From: Flavobacterium pectinovorum
GTDB taxonomy: Bacteria; Bacteroidota; Bacteroidia; Flavobacteriales; Flavobacteriaceae
NCBI RefSeq assembly: GCF_900142715.1
Contig: NZ_FRBX01000003.1
Coordinates: 124,001 to 188,000, forward strand
Direction: 5' to 3'
Length of the DNA: 64,000 nucleotides
How positions within the stretch are numbered: the stretch's first letter is position 1; each line of letters opens with the position of its first letter. The translations under genes were made by a program, and so were the position numbers. Positions 62,411 through 64,000 of this stretch are shown piece by piece. A model generated the notes under the pieces. That model saw nothing but the letters and a program-made list of their open reading frames with translations, had not been told where the DNA came from and did no database searches.

Positions 62411-63046
62411 ATGACAAAGTTACTGACCACCATTTTATTATTTTGCGCAACGCTATTAATGGCACAAACCGAATCAGATTCATTATCTGAAAAATTCTCA
62501 GTTGATTTTGGAGGTTCGTTTGGTGTTTTCGCTCCTTTCAAAGGATCTGGCAAAGGTTTTCCTGATGATAAAAACCAACTTGGCTCTAATGGTGTAACTT
62601 TTCTTCAGCTAAACTATAAGGAGCATTATTTTGCTAAATTACAGTTCGGACAAACCACGGTGTCTTATAAATCTATCCAAAATTCTAATGGTTTTAATTC
62701 CATCATAGATTCAAAAGCAAACAGCACCACAATAGGTATCAATCTTGGATATCAATATAAAATCAAACATTGGCAGCCTTTTGTAATGCTAGGGTCAGGT
62801 ACCTCTTTTATCGACTCTCCTAAAACATCGCTGATAAATGAAAATACGATAAGCTACACTACTAAAACCGGTAATTACCTTTACATCTCAGGAAGTGTTG
62901 GTGTTAATTATGTATTCAACAGGTATTTTATTGTTTCTCTTGAAGGACAAGCCTCTACACTTCCAACGGCACCTTCGGGTTCTGATACACATTTAAGCGG
63001 TATGAGTATGCAGCTAGGGTTAAAATCATATCTTTTTAGTTTTTAA
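62411..63046 (+). CDS. outer-membrane beta-barrel protein
   Basis: The 211-residue protein has a signal peptide (KLLTTILLFCATLLMAQ) and the mature alternation of strands with turns: FSVDFGGSFGVFAPFKGSGKGFPDDKNQLG, GNYLYISGSVGVNYVFNRYFIVSLEGQAST, in parts. The end SMQLGLKSYLFSF has a C-terminal Phe, typical of outer-membrane insertion. Size fits an 8-strand barrel. Function unknown. The small gene after it starts 12 bases later. Confidence 0.82.
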   Translation: MTKLLTTILLFCATLLMAQTESDSLSEKFSVDFGGSFGVFAPFKGSGKGFPDDKNQLGSNGVTFLQLNYKEHYFAKLQFGQTTVSYKSIQNSNGFNSIIDSKANSTTIGINLGYQYKIKHWQPFVMLGSGTSFIDSPKTSLINENTISYTTKTGNYLYISGSVGVNYVFNRYFIVSLEGQASTLPTAPSGSDTHLSGMSMQLGLKSYLFSF

Positions 63047-63058
63047 TAATGTATGTGC

Positions 63059-63271
63059 ATGATAATTTCTGTCTATAAAACAAACGTTAACACAAAATCT
63101 AAATTAAGAAAAGTAAAACCTGTTCTTAATAAAGTACTTTTGGATTCTAAATGGAATTTTGATTTAGAAGATTGTGACAAAATTTTAAGAGTCGAGAGTA
63201 ACAAAAGCTGCTCTGAATTTTTAATAACAGAACTTTATAAAGTTGGAATACACTGTGAAGAATTATTTTAG
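63059..63271 (+). CDS. small cytoplasmic protein of unknown function
   Basis: The 70-residue protein (alternative ATG two codons earlier at 63053) has no signal peptide or metal motif. The pattern ISVYKTNVNTKSKLRKVKPVLNKVLLDSKWNFDLEDCDKILRVESN (in parts) with ITELYKVGIHCEELF at the end suggests a ferredoxin-like fold similar to heavy-metal-associated domains but without CxxC. Similar small proteins are common in Flavobacteriia; no function is assigned. It starts 12 bases after the barrel gene. Confidence 0.6.
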   Translation: MIISVYKTNVNTKSKLRKVKPVLNKVLLDSKWNFDLEDCDKILRVESNKSCSEFLITELYKVGIHCEELF

Positions 63272-63315
63272 ATGTAATAACCAGGTCATAGTATTGCACT
63301 TTTATTATTAATATT

Positions 63316-64000
63316 ATGTATTTAAGGCGCTATAAATATTTACGTTTATATGGGTATATAGTTTTTACTGTAATCCTGTATCTAATTCTAATACTCCTTA
63401 ATTCTGACGAGAGCAATCTTCAGGGATGGAAGTTTTATACTCTAATGGATTTTATTATTGAAGGATTATTTTGTTTGATCTTTACAGTAGTATTATTTGA
63501 AACCGGTCTTTGGATATCGCAAATTTTTACTAAAAAATCAGTTTCGAAAAAATATAATTTGTCAAGGTTTATTTTTCAGCTGTTGCTTCACATCGTTATT
63601 GTAAGTATTCTCGCTGTTGTATTTTTTAATATTGATCTTCCTCAAAAATATGGGTATGACGACCTTCTTTTAAGACGAGTTTTAATCATTGGCAGTATAT
63701 TTTCTATATTGATAACTACAGGTTTAACCGCCGAACAACTTTTTTTTAAATGGAATGAAAGCAAACTTGAAGCTATAGAAAACAAAAAACAAGCATTACA
63801 ATCAGAACTCAATGCTCTGAAACTTCAATTAGATCCGCATTTTTTATTTAACAACTTAAGTACGCTTACTTCATTAATTGAGGAAAACCAAACTACAGCT
63901 GTGCTATATGTCACCAATCTTTCTGCAGTTTATCGCTATGTTTTGTCCAACAGAAATAAAAATCTGGTAGTTCTAAAAACGGAATTGGATTTTATAACCG
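63316..64000 (+). CDS. LytS-type sensor histidine kinase, 3' end cut by window
   Basis: About 228 residues are visible from the ATG at 63316. The N-terminus has four or so membrane helices (LYGYIVFTVILYLILILLN, GLFCLIFTVVLFETGLWIS, FIFQLLLHIVIVSILAVVFF, RVLIIGSIFSILITTGLTA). A coiled linker then leads to the His_kinase motif LKLQLDPHFLFNNLSTLTSLIEEN. The ATPase part lies beyond the window. A response regulator presumably follows. It is the third such kinase here. Confidence 0.9.
   Translation, partial: MYLRRYKYLRLYGYIVFTVILYLILILLNSDESNLQGWKFYTLMDFIIEGLFCLIFTVVLFETGLWISQIFTKKSVSKKYNLSRFIFQLLLHIVIVSILAVVFFNIDLPQKYGYDDLLLRRVLIIGSIFSILITTGLTAEQLFFKWNESKLEAIENKKQALQSELNALKLQLDPHFLFNNLSTLTSLIEENQTTAVLYVTNLSAVYRYVLSNRNKNLVVLKTELDFIT

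Overview
The window looks like chromosomal DNA from a Flavobacterium or close relative (Bacteroidota). It is AT-rich and genes lack clear Shine-Dalgarno sites. Some promoters carry the Bacteroidota TAnnTTTG box. It encodes a type IX secretion (T9SS) sorting tail, SusC/FecA-style TonB-dependent receptors, LytS/LytTR two-component systems and cytophagalysin-type proteases. No tRNA, rRNA, CRISPR array, phage or intact insertion sequence was recognised.

1-23.2 kb is mostly core genome. It holds a membrane Fe-S oxidoreductase pair (one gene cut by the window edge), an MCE/MlaD protein, a cell-wall amidase, the LPS transporter lptD, ridA, a carbon-metabolism cluster (pfkA, gap, an N-acetylglucosamine-type kinase, mgsA), a 1,495-residue TamB-like protein, tsaD-rsmE, a DUF4159 protein, a SpoU methyltransferase, an M43 metalloprotease lipoprotein, an AI-2E-type exporter, a THUMP-like methyltransferase and a small secreted protein.

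23.2-41.6 kb is accessory. A 1,760-residue secreted protein has four copies of a ~288-residue module and is flanked by a decayed second copy of the small secreted gene next to it. Then come a D-Ala-D-Ala dipeptidase-like enzyme, a CocE-type hydrolase, a LytTR two-component system with a lipoprotein-type sensor divergent from an outer-membrane receptor, an unusual fusion of a CrtC/AttH-like lipocalin domain to a polyprenyl diphosphate synthase, an outer-membrane phospholipase A, and a repeat lipoprotein.

41.8-51.7 kb holds an ECF sigma/FecR/TonB-receptor signalling unit, then a run of envelope genes (COG4315 lipoprotein, OB-fold protein, DUF5777 barrel, one-haem lipoprotein, YceI), a hot-dog-like protein and a Vps62/beta-gamma-crystallin lipoprotein.

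52-64 kb is regulatory and redox. A TetR regulator precedes an SDR and an MDR reductase, with three matching palindromes marking its probable operators. A second LytS/LytTR system lies between two genes whose promoters share a conserved block at identical spacing. An HxlR regulator is divergent from a quinone-type reductase with a palindrome at its start. A Crp-like regulator, an atypical MBL-fold protein, an NTF2-like lipoprotein, a barrel protein and the start of a third LytS-type kinase complete the window.

The most unusual gene is the lipocalin/prenyl-synthase fusion (36741-39026). The most testable regulatory observations are the LytTR promoter pair and the TetR operator set. All functions are read from sequence alone.
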